This document shows, one piece after another, positions 36,099-45,365 of a stretch of DNA of 64,000 nucleotides. The position numbers and the translations under genes are program-made. The notes beneath the pieces are model-generated. The model had not been told where the DNA came from. It was given only the letters and a program-made list of their open reading frames with translations, and searched no databases. Origin of the DNA: Bacteroidales bacterium. GTDB lineage: Bacteria > Bacteroidota > Bacteroidia > Bacteroidales > UBA12077. The number at the start of each line of letters is the position of its first letter. Position 1 is the first letter of the stretch. The DNA lies in assembly GCA_016342685.1 (NCBI GenBank), contig JAEINU010000002.1:453085-517084 (forward strand). The letters run 5' to 3'.

Positions 36099-36590
36099 TT
36101 ACTTAAGCCTTAAAAAATTTGGAAATTCATTTAGCAAAGTATTATGCATATCTGATTTATCATCTAAAAAAGAAAAATCTTTAAAATCAAATCCTGGTGC
36201 AACAGAACATCCAACTAAACTATATTCTCCAGTTGTTTCAGCAGCCTGAAAAACGCCTCCTTTTACAATTGAAACATAAACGCCATTTTCTTTTCCAATT
36301 ACGTTTTCCTCAATATGTTTTCCATCAAACTCAATAAGTTTTAAAGGATCTCCTTCATAAAAATTCCAGATTTCGTCGTGTAAAACACTATGAAATCGAC
36401 TAAACTGCCCTTTACAAAGTAAAAAATAGATATGGGTGACTGAATTTCTATTCTCGTTAATTTGATTTGATAATACAACTTGTCCTGAACGATACACTTC
36501 TTTATAAAATCCACCTTCGGGATGTGGAATCAAATTATACTTAGCAATAATATTCCTTATTTCGGGTGTTAGTTTATTTATTTCATTCAT
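36099..36590 (-). CDS. Cupin-domain protein, DUF985 family
   Basis: A 163-residue single-domain cupin with the DUF985 signature HPEGGFYKEVYRS (about residues 22-34) and FSRFHSVLHDEIWNFYEGDPL (about 78). Function of the family is unproven. It stands alone between two leftward genes, with a terminator from the upstream FKBP gene just before it. Confidence 0.87.
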   Translation of the reverse strand: MNEINKLTPEIRNIIAKYNLIPHPEGGFYKEVYRSGQVVLSNQINENRNSVTHIYFLLCKGQFSRFHSVLHDEIWNFYEGDPLKLIEFDGKHIEENVIGKENGVYVSIVKGGVFQAAETTGEYSLVGCSVAPGFDFKDFSFLDDKSDMHNTLLNEFPNFLRLK

Positions 36591-36604
36591 AACATAAGTT
36601 TACA

Positions 36605-36628
36605 AAAAAGAGGCTATTTAAAAGCCTC
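36605..36628 (-). terminator. Terminator of the FKBP gene
   Basis: GAGGCT and AGCCTC form a 6-bp stem with a 7-base loop. On the minus strand a run of T follows. It lies 26 bases past the stop of the FKBP-type isomerase gene. Confidence 0.75.
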
Positions 36629-36653
36629 TCTCAATAATAAGATATTTTCGATA

Positions 36654-37337
36654 TTATTCAACTCCCATTAACTCAACTGTAAAAATTAGCAATGCATTTG
36701 ATGGAATAGAAGCTCCTGCACCACGTTCTCCATATCCCAATACTGGCGGTATATATAGCTCCCACTTTGCACCTGGCCTCATAAGCTGCAATGCTTCTTG
36801 CCATCCTTTAATTACCTGATTAACCCCAAAAGTTATTGACTCTCCTCTTTCGTAAGAACTATCGAAAACGGTTCCATCTAATAATTTACCTTCGTAATGA
36901 ACTCTAACTTTATCGGTTGATAAAGGATTTTGTCCTACTCCTTCTATAATTACCTTATACTGCAATCCACTTGGCAATGTAACAACACCTTCTTTTGCTT
37001 TATTCTCTTCTAAAAAAGCATTTGCTTTTTCAAGATTTTCAACTACCCTTTTTTCCTGTAGATCAATTAAAAAAGCTTGAATTAATGAATGAGCATCTTC
37101 AACTGTTATTTTAACATCGTTGCCATTAATAATATTTTCTATCCCTTTATTTATTTGATTAATATTTAAATTATCAACATTAAGGTTCTTAATTGTACTT
37201 CCAAGATTAACCCCCAGTGCATAACTAATAGAGTCTATCTCGTTTACCATTTCATTCTTTTTTTTACGTTGTGCATTTGCTTCGCCAGCAAACAAAACAA
37301 ATATCAATGCAAAAATTAAACAACTTGCCTTTTTCAT
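36654..37337 (-). CDS. Exported FKBP-type peptidyl-prolyl isomerase
   Basis: A 227-residue protein: signal peptide (to about residue 23, EANAQ), FKBP_N dimerisation helices with SYALGVNLG (about 40), and a C-terminal FKBP domain (about 115-227) with VRVHYEGKLLDGTVFDSSY and GYGERGAGASIPSNALLIF. It assists folding of periplasmic or outer-membrane proteins, as FkpA/Mip do. It stands alone, closed by its own terminator. Confidence 0.93.
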   Translation of the reverse strand: MKKASCLIFALIFVLFAGEANAQRKKKNEMVNEIDSISYALGVNLGSTIKNLNVDNLNINQINKGIENIINGNDVKITVEDAHSLIQAFLIDLQEKRVVENLEKANAFLEENKAKEGVVTLPSGLQYKVIIEGVGQNPLSTDKVRVHYEGKLLDGTVFDSSYERGESITFGVNQVIKGWQEALQLMRPGAKWELYIPPVLGYGERGAGASIPSNALLIFTVELMGVE

Positions 37338-37380
37338 ACTTATATCATTTATTTTTTATTAAAGAAAATCATTTTTTATT

Positions 37381-37962
37381 CTAATTTGATTTTTTCACAA
37401 ATTTTGTGAGGATTACAATTTGTTGTCCACTCACTCTACCCTCAATTTGCTCAGCATTATCGTGTACTAAAGAAATCCCACGAACGGCTGTTCCTCGTTT
37501 AGCCGTAAAATTGGCTCCTTTAACATTTAAATCTTTTGTGAGAACAACTGTATCACCTGCATGAAGTTCTGCGCCATTACTGTCCATGTGTTTCACAATA
37601 TCGTCTTGATCAACTCCCTCGCCTGTAATTTGTGCCCAAGCCAAGGTTTCTTCGTCTAAATATAACATATCCAACAAACCTTGAGGCCATCCTTCAGATT
37701 TTAAACGACTTAACATTCTCCAAGACACTACTTGCACAGCGGGATTCTCATTCCACATGCAATCATTTAAACATCTCCAATGATTAGAATCTACTTTTTC
37801 GGGATTTTCTATTTGATCCAAACATTTGTTACAAACGTGCACACATCGATCCAAACTATTATTATTTACGGGAGGCACCTCATAAACATGCAAATTATCT
37901 TCAACACCACATAATTCACATTTTGATCCGCTTCTGGCATGTAATTCCTTTTCTACACTCAT
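37381..37962 (-). CDS. PhnA/YjdM-family zinc-ribbon protein
   Basis: About 193 residues. An N-terminal zinc-ribbon with CELCG and CNKC (residues 15-60) is followed by a central helical region and the C-terminal PhnA domain (SNGAELHAGDTVVLTKDL, VKGANFTAKRGT). The exact role of PhnA/YjdM is unsettled. The start at 37962 (MSVEKELHAR) is chosen because the upstream in-frame extension to 38025 is AT-rich and not family-like. Confidence 0.88.
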   Translation of the reverse strand: MSVEKELHARSGSKCELCGVEDNLHVYEVPPVNNNSLDRCVHVCNKCLDQIENPEKVDSNHWRCLNDCMWNENPAVQVVSWRMLSRLKSEGWPQGLLDMLYLDEETLAWAQITGEGVDQDDIVKHMDSNGAELHAGDTVVLTKDLNVKGANFTAKRGTAVRGISLVHDNAEQIEGRVSGQQIVILTKFVKKSN

Positions 37963-38074
37963 TTTATTTATTTGATATAATACTTTCTTGTTTTTAATTT
38001 CCACGAAATTAAAAATATTAATCAATCTATCAAATCTAAATGAATTTCAAATCTAAAAAGAAGAAAAAATATTG

Positions 38075-38455
38075 TTACCGTAAAACCCAATTTATTGCGG
38101 CTTCTATTGTACTAAATGGCTGTGAGAAATAATGGAAATCATCTTCTTGAACCAAAACTGGAACAACAATATCTTTATAACTATCGGTAACAATTGCGAT
38201 TTTAGCGTTTTTGAAGACATTTAAATGCTTTTTATAAAAATCGCTAATACCTTTATAATCACCACTTCTAATATTAAACGAAGCTTTTCTATAATCTAAA
38301 ATAAATCTTTTTGTATTTTGAGGTATAGTTTTATTCTCAAAAGCGATTTCCCTTGATGAAATGATATCTTGTAGGGTTATTCTCCCGAAGTAATGTTTAA
38401 ATAAAATTTTCGATTTATTATCAAATTCGTACTTACAACTGGCTTTATGTACATT
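38075..38455 (-). pseudogene. Open frame without a start codon, STAS/SEC14-like small protein
   Basis: The minus strand carries an uninterrupted frame of 126 codons that reads like a real protein (for example FKHYFGRITLQDI, RFILDYRKASFN, KIAIVTDSYKDIVVPVL and the C-terminal AAINWVLR), yet it has no ATG, GTG or TTG in frame. An ATG at 38454 opens MYIKP in a neighbouring frame that soon stops. A one-base loss near 38445 would explain this. The pattern resembles small cytoplasmic STAS/SEC14-like proteins common in Bacteroidota. It is either a fresh frameshift pseudogene, a sequencing error, or a gene with a rare start. Confidence 0.55.
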
Positions 38456-38605
38456 TTATTCACCCATATTTCTAACTAAAATTAAGCTTAAATTTATAAA
38501 CAGCAATTTCTCATTTTTGTTTACAAATTAACTAAACTTCATTAATTCAAGTTCTTAATAACATTCCAGATTTACCGATAGACCGGATATTATTTTATTC
38601 TTAGA

Positions 38606-38637
38606 CAAAAAAAGGGGCGATCAAATTTTGACGCCCC
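38606..38637 (-). terminator. Terminator of the four-repeat secreted protein gene
   Basis: GGGGCG(a)TCAAA pairs with TTTGA-CGCCCC around a short AT loop, followed on the minus strand by seven T. It lies 21 bases past the stop of the gene to its right. Confidence 0.8.
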
Positions 38638-38658
38638 CCTAATAAAAGTATTTTGAAT

Positions 38659-40389
38659 TTATTCTTTCAATATCTTAATTCCATAATTCTGAGGGTCATG
38701 GGGAGGATCGTCATTCCAATCCATAAAAGAATGTGAACCATCGCTTTCAAAGTATAAGCGGTAATTCCCTGCTGCTAATAAAATAAAATCGTTAAACATT
38801 CTGTTTTTATGTGCACCTCCTGCATGTTCTGATGCTCTATATGACATTTCCCAAATAATTTTACCAGTATCCATATTCTTTATCCAACCAGTATCGAACA
38901 TCTGTCCATCGTCACCTTCACCAATAGCGTAAATACGAACCTTAGATTCTTTTCCCATTCTAAAGTTTTCATATTCTCTTTGATTATCTCTAACCTGAGT
39001 GATTTCTACAATCACATTTTCACTTTTATACTCTTCTTCTTCGAACAATTTAATTTTTGATTTATCACTACGATTAACTGTCCATAAACTAAGTCCCCAT
39101 AACTTTTGATCGTGTGGTGGCGCAACATTCCAATTGTGGTACGAGTGTGATCCGTCCGAAGTATAGTAAGCGATGTATTTACCTTTTTTAAGTGTTCTTA
39201 CTTCGTTAACAATTCTGTTTTTATCACCTCCTCCAGCATACTCAGATTTTGACCTGCTAAATTTCCAAATAGTTTCTCTTGTTTTTGCGTCTATAATCCA
39301 ACCATAATCACTAGGCTCATAATCGGTAATTTCCCCTGCACAAATTATTCGAACATCCATCGACTCGCTAAGTTCAAAACCTTGCTTTTCGAATTCATGA
39401 TCTCTCATTCTTGTTAAATCAACTGCAGGCGTATATTCACTTACATTATCGGAAACATTTCTCATATCCTTTGCATCACACCAAAGTGAAACTCCCCAAA
39501 ACTGAGGGTCGTTTGGTGGCAATACATTCCACTTTTCAAATGAATGTGAGTCATCTGTTGTATAATTTACCTGATATTCTCCAGCTGTAAGCACAACTTC
39601 CTGATAAACAGAAAAATTCTTTCTTCCTCCACCAGCACGTTCGTAATCGGTGTCATTATTTGGCCACACTTTTTCGTGGGATTGTAAATCATAAATCCAT
39701 GCAAAATCATAAAACTCATGTCCATCGCGCTCTCCCTGACAATAAATATAAACCTTAGTATCTTTTGTTAATCCAAACTCCTTACTCTTAACTTCATTAT
39801 TGTCAACTCTTACGAAAGAAGCAATAGATTTGCTTTTCATTTTATCAATATATTCTCTTCCGTTATTTACAGAAAATCCATTGCTTTTTGAACTTAGCTT
39901 AATAAAATTTTCATTTCTATCAAAATAAGTACGCTCGTCGTCATCATATTTAATTGCTCGAACCACTTCTTTTATAACATCAGTAAAATCGTTAGAATAA
40001 TGGCTGTAAGAGTCTCCATACATTCCAGCATAATACACTTCATAAGAACCTTTTTTGAGTTTCAAATCAGCAGTAAACTCAAATTCACCATCTTTATGAA
40101 AGTATTTATTTTCATATTCGTCCAATAAATTCCAAACAACTTCTCTCGATTCACTTTCAATAATCCAGGCATAAAAAATAAGATTACTACCCCATCTCTC
40201 AATTGAAGCTCCACTACCTGAGATATCAACTGAAGCATCCTGATTTAAAGTAAAACCTGCATAATCGATTTCTCCAAGGGCGACCCGACCAATATTAATT
40301 TCGGCATTGCTTTGCGCATTTAATCTAAATGTTATTAAAAATATAACACAAGAAATCGCCAATAATTTGAATTGAAAATTTAGTTTCAT
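38659..40389 (-). CDS. Secreted protein of four degenerate repeats, function unknown
   Basis: A 576-residue exported protein with signal peptide (to about residue 26, RLNAQ). The rest is four degenerate repeats of 120-150 residues (about 28-150, 185-310, 315-435, 445-576). Each repeat has a beta-strand with D.GWI.D..T..TIW, then AGGG.KNR, then Y..DGSHS...WN..PP.D...WG. The first repeat lacks the WN..PP tail. I do not recognise a catalytic site; the repeats suggest beta-sandwich binding modules. It has no anchor or sorting signal. It stands alone between terminators. Confidence 0.75.
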   Translation of the reverse strand: MKLNFQFKLLAISCVIFLITFRLNAQSNAEINIGRVALGEIDYAGFTLNQDASVDISGSGASIERWGSNLIFYAWIIESESREVVWNLLDEYENKYFHKDGEFEFTADLKLKKGSYEVYYAGMYGDSYSHYSNDFTDVIKEVVRAIKYDDDERTYFDRNENFIKLSSKSNGFSVNNGREYIDKMKSKSIASFVRVDNNEVKSKEFGLTKDTKVYIYCQGERDGHEFYDFAWIYDLQSHEKVWPNNDTDYERAGGGRKNFSVYQEVVLTAGEYQVNYTTDDSHSFEKWNVLPPNDPQFWGVSLWCDAKDMRNVSDNVSEYTPAVDLTRMRDHEFEKQGFELSESMDVRIICAGEITDYEPSDYGWIIDAKTRETIWKFSRSKSEYAGGGDKNRIVNEVRTLKKGKYIAYYTSDGSHSYHNWNVAPPHDQKLWGLSLWTVNRSDKSKIKLFEEEEYKSENVIVEITQVRDNQREYENFRMGKESKVRIYAIGEGDDGQMFDTGWIKNMDTGKIIWEMSYRASEHAGGAHKNRMFNDFILLAAGNYRLYFESDGSHSFMDWNDDPPHDPQNYGIKILKE

Positions 40390-40593
40390 AATAAATGATT
40401 TAATTTATAATTAGCTTTTGTTATTCTTGGCAATAAATTCCTATAAACACATATTATTTTACAAGTTTAATGCCATCGTTTGTTTAATCCTGACAGATTG
40501 CTAGTTACAAGCTATACAGTGCAGAAAAATTTAAAATTTACTGTTCATTTTTGAGACAAAACTGTACGATTGCAAACACCCCAATAGCTATAT

Positions 40594-40627
40594 AAAAAAA
40601 AGCATCTCGTAAACGAGATGCTTTTTT
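40594..40627. terminator. Strong bidirectional terminator
   Basis: GCATCTCGT (40602-40610) and ACGAGATGC (40613-40621) form a perfect 9-bp stem with a 2-base loop, with A-run and T-run on opposite sides. It can end leftward transcription from the hydABC operon. The rest of the 40390-40742 interval shows no gene. Confidence 0.85.
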
Positions 40628-40683
40628 ATGGACAAAATTTGATAGTAATCAAAAACTATCTAATCACTAAACTATAATTAAAT

Positions 40684-40732
40684 CCAAGATTTGAGATCTG
40701 AGAAATGTTAACACTTCTCAGATCCAATCTTG
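40684..40732. repeat. Hairpin just past hydC (first hydrogenase)
   Basis: GATCTGAGAA and TTCTCAGATC form a perfect 10-bp stem over a 10-base loop, with further pairing outside (ccaagatt / aatcttg). It lies 11 bases past the stop of hydC and lacks a long T-run. It probably acts as a 3' RNA-stabilising hairpin or weak terminator ahead of the strong terminator. Confidence 0.55.
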
Positions 40733-40742
40733 ATACTATTTG

Positions 40743-41231
40743 TTATTTATCTTGATATTCGGCAAGAATTTCTTTTACTCCTTCGGCAGATACACGACCG
40801 TAAGTTTTGTCACCAACCAAAACTACTGGAGCCAACCCACAAGCACCTACACAACGTAAACAACTTAAAGAGTATTTTCCATCTTCAGAAGTTTCTCCAA
40901 CTTCAATTCCTAACTGACGTTTGAATTCCTGCAAAACATTATCAGCACCTCGAACATAACAAGCTGTACCAGTACAAATTGAAATCGGGAATTTACCTTT
41001 TGGTAACATTGTGAAGAACGAATAAAACGTAACAACACCGTAAACCTTAGCAACAGACATATTTAATTCCTGTGCAACAACTTCCTGAATTTCAGCTGGT
41101 AAGTAACCAAAATGCTCCTGTGTTTTATGCAGAACATTGATTAATTCGCCTTCTTCGTTATTGAAAGACTTACAAATTTCTTTGATTTTGTTTAAGTCTT
41201 GTTCTTTTAATTTAACTTTTATACTTGACAT
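40743..41231 (-). CDS. hydC: HydC, NuoE-like [2Fe-2S] subunit (first hydrogenase)
   Basis: A 162-residue NuoE-type protein with the helical N-terminus (FGYLPAEIQE) and [2Fe-2S] ligands in CTGTAC (about 86-91) and CVGACGLAP (about 127-135). It relays electrons between the flavin subunit and HydA. A clear Shine-Dalgarno (GGAGGA, 6 bases before the ATG) is present. It is the last gene of the HydABC operon, followed by a hairpin and a terminator. Confidence 0.94.
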   Translation of the reverse strand: MSSIKVKLKEQDLNKIKEICKSFNNEEGELINVLHKTQEHFGYLPAEIQEVVAQELNMSVAKVYGVVTFYSFFTMLPKGKFPISICTGTACYVRGADNVLQEFKRQLGIEVGETSEDGKYSLSCLRCVGACGLAPVVLVGDKTYGRVSAEGVKEILAEYQDK

Positions 41232-41258
41232 TGATTTTCCTCCAAAATTTAAATTTTA

Positions 41259-43034
41259 CTAGCTAATTTCAATTTTATTACTCTTATCAAAATAACCAGT
41301 ATGTAATAAATGATGCGCTTTTTCGCTCATTGGTTTACCTAAGAACTCTTCATATAATTTAATAATGTAAGGATTCTCATGAGATTTACGGATTGGTTTA
41401 CCAGCATCTTCAGCATAAATAGCTTTTGTACGAGCTTTTAAAATACTTGAATCTCCATGATGTATAGGTTGACCACCGCCACCAATACAACCACCAGGAC
41501 ATGCCATAATTTCAATTGCATGAAATTCTGATTTGCCAGCTTTTATATCTTCAAGCATTTTACGAGCATTTCCTAATCCATGAGCTATACCAATATTAAT
41601 AGGAATTCCGTCAAAATCTACAGTAGCTTTTCTTATTCCATCAATACCACGTAATTCTTCAAAATCTATTTTCTCAAGTTTCTTACTTGTTTGTATTTCG
41701 TAAGCAGTACGAACAGCAGCTTCGATTACACCACCTGTAACACCAAAAATAACAGCAGCACCTGAAGACTCACCAAGTGGTTTGTCAAAATCTTCCTTTG
41801 GTAAAGTGTTTAAATCAAGGTTTGCTGCTTTAATTAAATGAGCTAATTCGCGAGTTGAGATTGAGAAATCAACATCTGGATTACCATCAACTTTAAACTC
41901 ATCACGTTGAGCTTCATATTTCTTAGCCAGACAAGGCATTATAGAAACAACAACAAGATCTTCTCTTTTCACATTTATTTTATCAGCAAAATACGTTTTT
42001 GCAATAGAACCAAACATTTGCTGTGGAGAACGAGCTGAAGATGGGATATCTTTCATTTCAGGGAAATTGTGCTCGAAGAAATTAACCCAAGCAGGACAAC
42101 AAGATGTAAGAATTGGTAATTTAACATCTTTATCGCCATTAAGGTGAGCAGTTAATCTACCTAACAACTCAGTACCTTCTTCCATTATGGTTAAGTCAGC
42201 AGCAAAGTCAGTATCGAATACATGATCGAATCCTAAACGACGCAATGCAGCAACCATTTCACCAGTAACTGATGTTCCTGCCTCCAATCCAAACTCTTCG
42301 CCTAAAGCAGCTCTTACCGCAGGAGCAGTTTGAACAACAACTGTTTTTGTAGGATCAGATAATGCATTAATTACATCTCTTGTATGATCTTTTTCTGTTA
42401 ATGCTCCGGTTGGGCAAACAGCAACACACTGACCACAATATGTACAAGTTGAATATTCTAAATCCATTTCGAATGCTGGTCCAACAGCTGATTCAAATCC
42501 ACGATTGAAAGCAGAAAGAGCTCCAACTGTTTGGAATTCGTTGCACATCATCTCGCAACGACGACACATGATACATTTATCGAGATCTCTAATAATTGAA
42601 GGTGAGAAATCCATCTTATATTCAGACATCTCTGCATATTCTTGTCCAGGAATTTCACGAACACCTAATTTAACTGCCATATCTTGCAACTCACAGTTAC
42701 CTGATTTTGCACAAGTTAAACAGTCTTTTGGGTGATCTGAAAGAATGAATTCCATAACAGTTCTACGAGCATTAATAACTCTCATAGTATGTGTATGAAC
42801 AACCATTCCTTCTTGTACGTTAGTTGAACATGAAGGAGCTAAATTGTTTCTTCCTTCAACTTCAACAACACAAATACGACATCCACCTGGTTTGTTTTCA
42901 ATACCTAAATCTTCAAGATTCATATAACAAAGCACAGGGATATCAATTCCTAATTCTTTGGCTGCTTTATGAATAGTAGTACCTTTTTCTACTTCAATAA
43001 GCTTATCATCTATAGTTAATTTTACTTTTTCCAT
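41259..43034 (-). CDS. hydA: [FeFe] hydrogenase catalytic subunit HydA/HndD (first hydrogenase)
   Basis: A 591-residue catalytic subunit with all canonical motifs: plant-type [2Fe-2S] (about 36-70), His-ligated [4Fe-4S] with HPKDCLTCAKSGNC (about 95), two [4Fe-4S] motifs (CIMCRRCEMMC, CTYCGQCVAVC), then TSCCPAW, MPCLAKK and MACPGGCIGGGGQP. The proton-shuttle Cys is retained, so this should be fully active. With HydB and HydC it couples H2 to NAD(H) and ferredoxin. It is the standard partner to the more diverged HydA at 27-29 kb. Confidence 0.97.
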   Translation of the reverse strand: MEKVKLTIDDKLIEVEKGTTIHKAAKELGIDIPVLCYMNLEDLGIENKPGGCRICVVEVEGRNNLAPSCSTNVQEGMVVHTHTMRVINARRTVMEFILSDHPKDCLTCAKSGNCELQDMAVKLGVREIPGQEYAEMSEYKMDFSPSIIRDLDKCIMCRRCEMMCNEFQTVGALSAFNRGFESAVGPAFEMDLEYSTCTYCGQCVAVCPTGALTEKDHTRDVINALSDPTKTVVVQTAPAVRAALGEEFGLEAGTSVTGEMVAALRRLGFDHVFDTDFAADLTIMEEGTELLGRLTAHLNGDKDVKLPILTSCCPAWVNFFEHNFPEMKDIPSSARSPQQMFGSIAKTYFADKINVKREDLVVVSIMPCLAKKYEAQRDEFKVDGNPDVDFSISTRELAHLIKAANLDLNTLPKEDFDKPLGESSGAAVIFGVTGGVIEAAVRTAYEIQTSKKLEKIDFEELRGIDGIRKATVDFDGIPINIGIAHGLGNARKMLEDIKAGKSEFHAIEIMACPGGCIGGGGQPIHHGDSSILKARTKAIYAEDAGKPIRKSHENPYIIKLYEEFLGKPMSEKAHHLLHTGYFDKSNKIEIS

Positions 43035-43050
43035 CGTCCTAAAATATTTT

Positions 43051-44844
43051 TTATTTTACAATGATTGCATCAAATTTACATCTCTCTTCACAAGCACCAC
43101 ATTTGATACAAATTGCTGGATCAATATAATGTGTTTGTTTTTTATCACCACTAATCGCTCCTACCGGGCAAACTCTTGCACAAGCAGTACAACCTACACA
43201 ATTCTCTTCAACTACTTCATATTTCATTAAATCCTTACACTGACCTGCAGGGCATTTATGATCTGTGATGTGAGCAACATACTCATCCCAGAAGTTATCT
43301 AAAGTTGAAAGAATTGGGTTTGGAGAAGTCTGACCTAATCCGCAAAGTGAAGTATCTTTAATTACATAACACATGTTACGTAAACGTTGTAAATCTTCCA
43401 TCTCAGCTTTACCTTGTGTAATACGATCTAATAACTCGTATAATCGTTTGTTACCAATACGACAAGGAGAACATTTACCACATGATTCTTCCACTGTAAA
43501 ATCTAAATAAAATTTAGCGGTAGCAACCATACAATTGTCTTCGTCCATTACGATCATACCACCTGATCCCATCATTGAACCAGCAGCAAGTAAGTTATCA
43601 AAATCGATTGGAGTATCTAAGTGTTTTTCTGTTAAGCAACCTCCTGATGGACCACCAGTTTGAACTGCTTTAAATTTCTTACCATCTTTAATTCCACCAC
43701 CAATTTCGAAAATAACTTCGCGCAATGTTGTTCCCATTGGAACTTCAATTAAACCAACGTTGTTGATTTTACCAGCTAATGCAAATACTTTGGTACCTTT
43801 TGATTTTTCTGTACCAATTTTGTTAAACCAGTTAGCGCCTTTATTAATGATAGCAGTAATATTAGCGTAAGTTTCAACGTTATTTACGTTTGTTGGTTTT
43901 CCTAAATAACCTTTTTCTGCAGGATATGGAGGTTTAATAGTTGGCTCACCGCGTAAACCTTCCATTGAGTGAATCAATGAAGTTTCTTCGCCACAAACAA
44001 AAGCACCTGCTCCGTATCTTATTTCGATATCAAATTCGAAACCAGTTCCTAAAATATCAGTTCCTAATAAACCATATTCACGAGCTTGTTCAAGAGCAAT
44101 CTTAAGACGTTTAATTGCTAATGGATATTCAGCTCTGATATATATTAGACCTTTTGTAGCTCCCATTGAGTACCCACAAATAGCCATTGCTTCTAATACA
44201 GCGTGTGGATCACCTTCTAAGATTGAACGATCCATAAATGCTCCTGGGTCACCCTCATCAGCATTACATACTACATATTTTTGATCTGCTTCGTTTTTTG
44301 CTGCAATTTCCCATTTTAATCCTGTTGGGAAACCACCGCCTCCACGACCGCGTAATCCAGATTCTTTAATCTGATCAACAACATCCTTTGGAGTTAATTC
44401 TGATAAACATTTTCCTAATGCTGAATAACCATCACGAGCGATATATTCATCTACGTTTTCTGGATCGATAAAACCACAGTTACGCAATGCAATACGAATT
44501 TGTTTTTTGTAAAAATTCATATGCTTTGAGTCTTCTATGTGTTTCTTATTCTCAGGATCTTCGTATAATAATCTATTAACTTTACGACCTTTTACAATGT
44601 GCTCTTCAATAATTTCAGCACAATCTTCAGGTTTAACCTGAGTATAGAATGTATTATCAGGTTGAACTTTAACAATAGGTCCTTTTTCACAAAAGCCAAA
44701 GCAACCTGTCATTAAAACCTGCACTTCGTCTTGTAAACCTTTAGTTTCAAGTTCTTGTTTTAAATTCTCAACTATTGAATCGCTTGCTGAAGCTCTACAT
44801 CCAGTACCACCACAAACAAGCAAATACATTTTATATTTTGTCAT
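43051..44844 (-). CDS. hydB: HydB/HndC, NuoF-like flavin subunit (first hydrogenase)
   Basis: A 597-residue subunit. An N-terminal Trx-like [2Fe-2S] domain (CGGTGC at 11-16, CFGFC at 48-52) is followed by the NuoF FMN/NADH core (RGRGGGGFPTGLKW, about 168; CNADEGDPGAFMD, about 198), SLBB, the CGKCSPCRIGNKR [4Fe-4S] site (about 455) and two C-terminal [4Fe-4S] motifs (CVGCTACARVCP, CIKCGACEERC). All cofactor ligands look intact, unlike the paralogue at 29-31 kb. It has the strongest Shine-Dalgarno in the window (AAGGAGGA). Confidence 0.96.
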   Translation of the reverse strand: MTKYKMYLLVCGGTGCRASASDSIVENLKQELETKGLQDEVQVLMTGCFGFCEKGPIVKVQPDNTFYTQVKPEDCAEIIEEHIVKGRKVNRLLYEDPENKKHIEDSKHMNFYKKQIRIALRNCGFIDPENVDEYIARDGYSALGKCLSELTPKDVVDQIKESGLRGRGGGGFPTGLKWEIAAKNEADQKYVVCNADEGDPGAFMDRSILEGDPHAVLEAMAICGYSMGATKGLIYIRAEYPLAIKRLKIALEQAREYGLLGTDILGTGFEFDIEIRYGAGAFVCGEETSLIHSMEGLRGEPTIKPPYPAEKGYLGKPTNVNNVETYANITAIINKGANWFNKIGTEKSKGTKVFALAGKINNVGLIEVPMGTTLREVIFEIGGGIKDGKKFKAVQTGGPSGGCLTEKHLDTPIDFDNLLAAGSMMGSGGMIVMDEDNCMVATAKFYLDFTVEESCGKCSPCRIGNKRLYELLDRITQGKAEMEDLQRLRNMCYVIKDTSLCGLGQTSPNPILSTLDNFWDEYVAHITDHKCPAGQCKDLMKYEVVEENCVGCTACARVCPVGAISGDKKQTHYIDPAICIKCGACEERCKFDAIIVK

Positions 44845-44865
44845 CTTTATAATCCTCCTTAGCTT

Positions 44866-45267
44866 TTATTTGTCTTCATCAATTACCTGATAGTTTACAG
44901 GAATAATTCCTTCAACTAATTCGCCAAGCTTAATGTATTTTTCAATTATTTCATCAGCTTTTTCAGTATCAACATATCCGAAAACAATTGGCTCTTCGCC
45001 TGGCTTTTTAACTTCGATAGTAGGTTCAGCAAAGCAATATCCCATATCACCAGTTTGAGTTACAACAGCTTCTATGTTTCTTTTTTCTAAAGCTTCAATC
45101 AAAAAGTCCATTATTTCTTTAGCTCCAGAAGCTATACCGCTTGTAGCCATTCCGACTTTAATCTGCACGTAGCTTTCAGGGCTATCTGCCTTCTCCCTCA
45201 AGTCTACTTTTGATCGCAAATCTTCTTTCATTTTTTTAAGATCTGCTAATGTTTTGATTTTTGCCAT
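44866..45267 (-). CDS. HndB-like Trx-fold subunit of the hydrogenase
   Basis: A 133-residue protein matching HndB/HydD of NAD(P)-linked [FeFe] hydrogenases (VQIKVGMATSGIASGAKEI, about 46; GDMGYCFAEPTIEV, about 84). The ferredoxin fold is Trx-like, but only one Cys is visible, so a [2Fe-2S] cluster is unlikely. It is the first gene of the leftward HydB-HydA-HydC set and lies 98 bases after the regulatory operon; the two may be one transcript. Confidence 0.88.
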   Translation of the reverse strand: MAKIKTLADLKKMKEDLRSKVDLREKADSPESYVQIKVGMATSGIASGAKEIMDFLIEALEKRNIEAVVTQTGDMGYCFAEPTIEVKKPGEEPIVFGYVDTEKADEIIEKYIKLGELVEGIIPVNYQVIDEDK

Positions 45268-45365
45268 TTTAAATATTTATTTTAAAGTGTTTACATAATA
45301 ATAATTACAAAATTAAGGCTTCATATATTAAGAATCATCTTAAATAATGTTTCCTACAACATATT

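Noticed and set aside
40390-40742. A small gene between the repeat protein and hydC
   Set aside because: The frames there are short and broken by the terminator and hairpin; nothing protein-like was seen.
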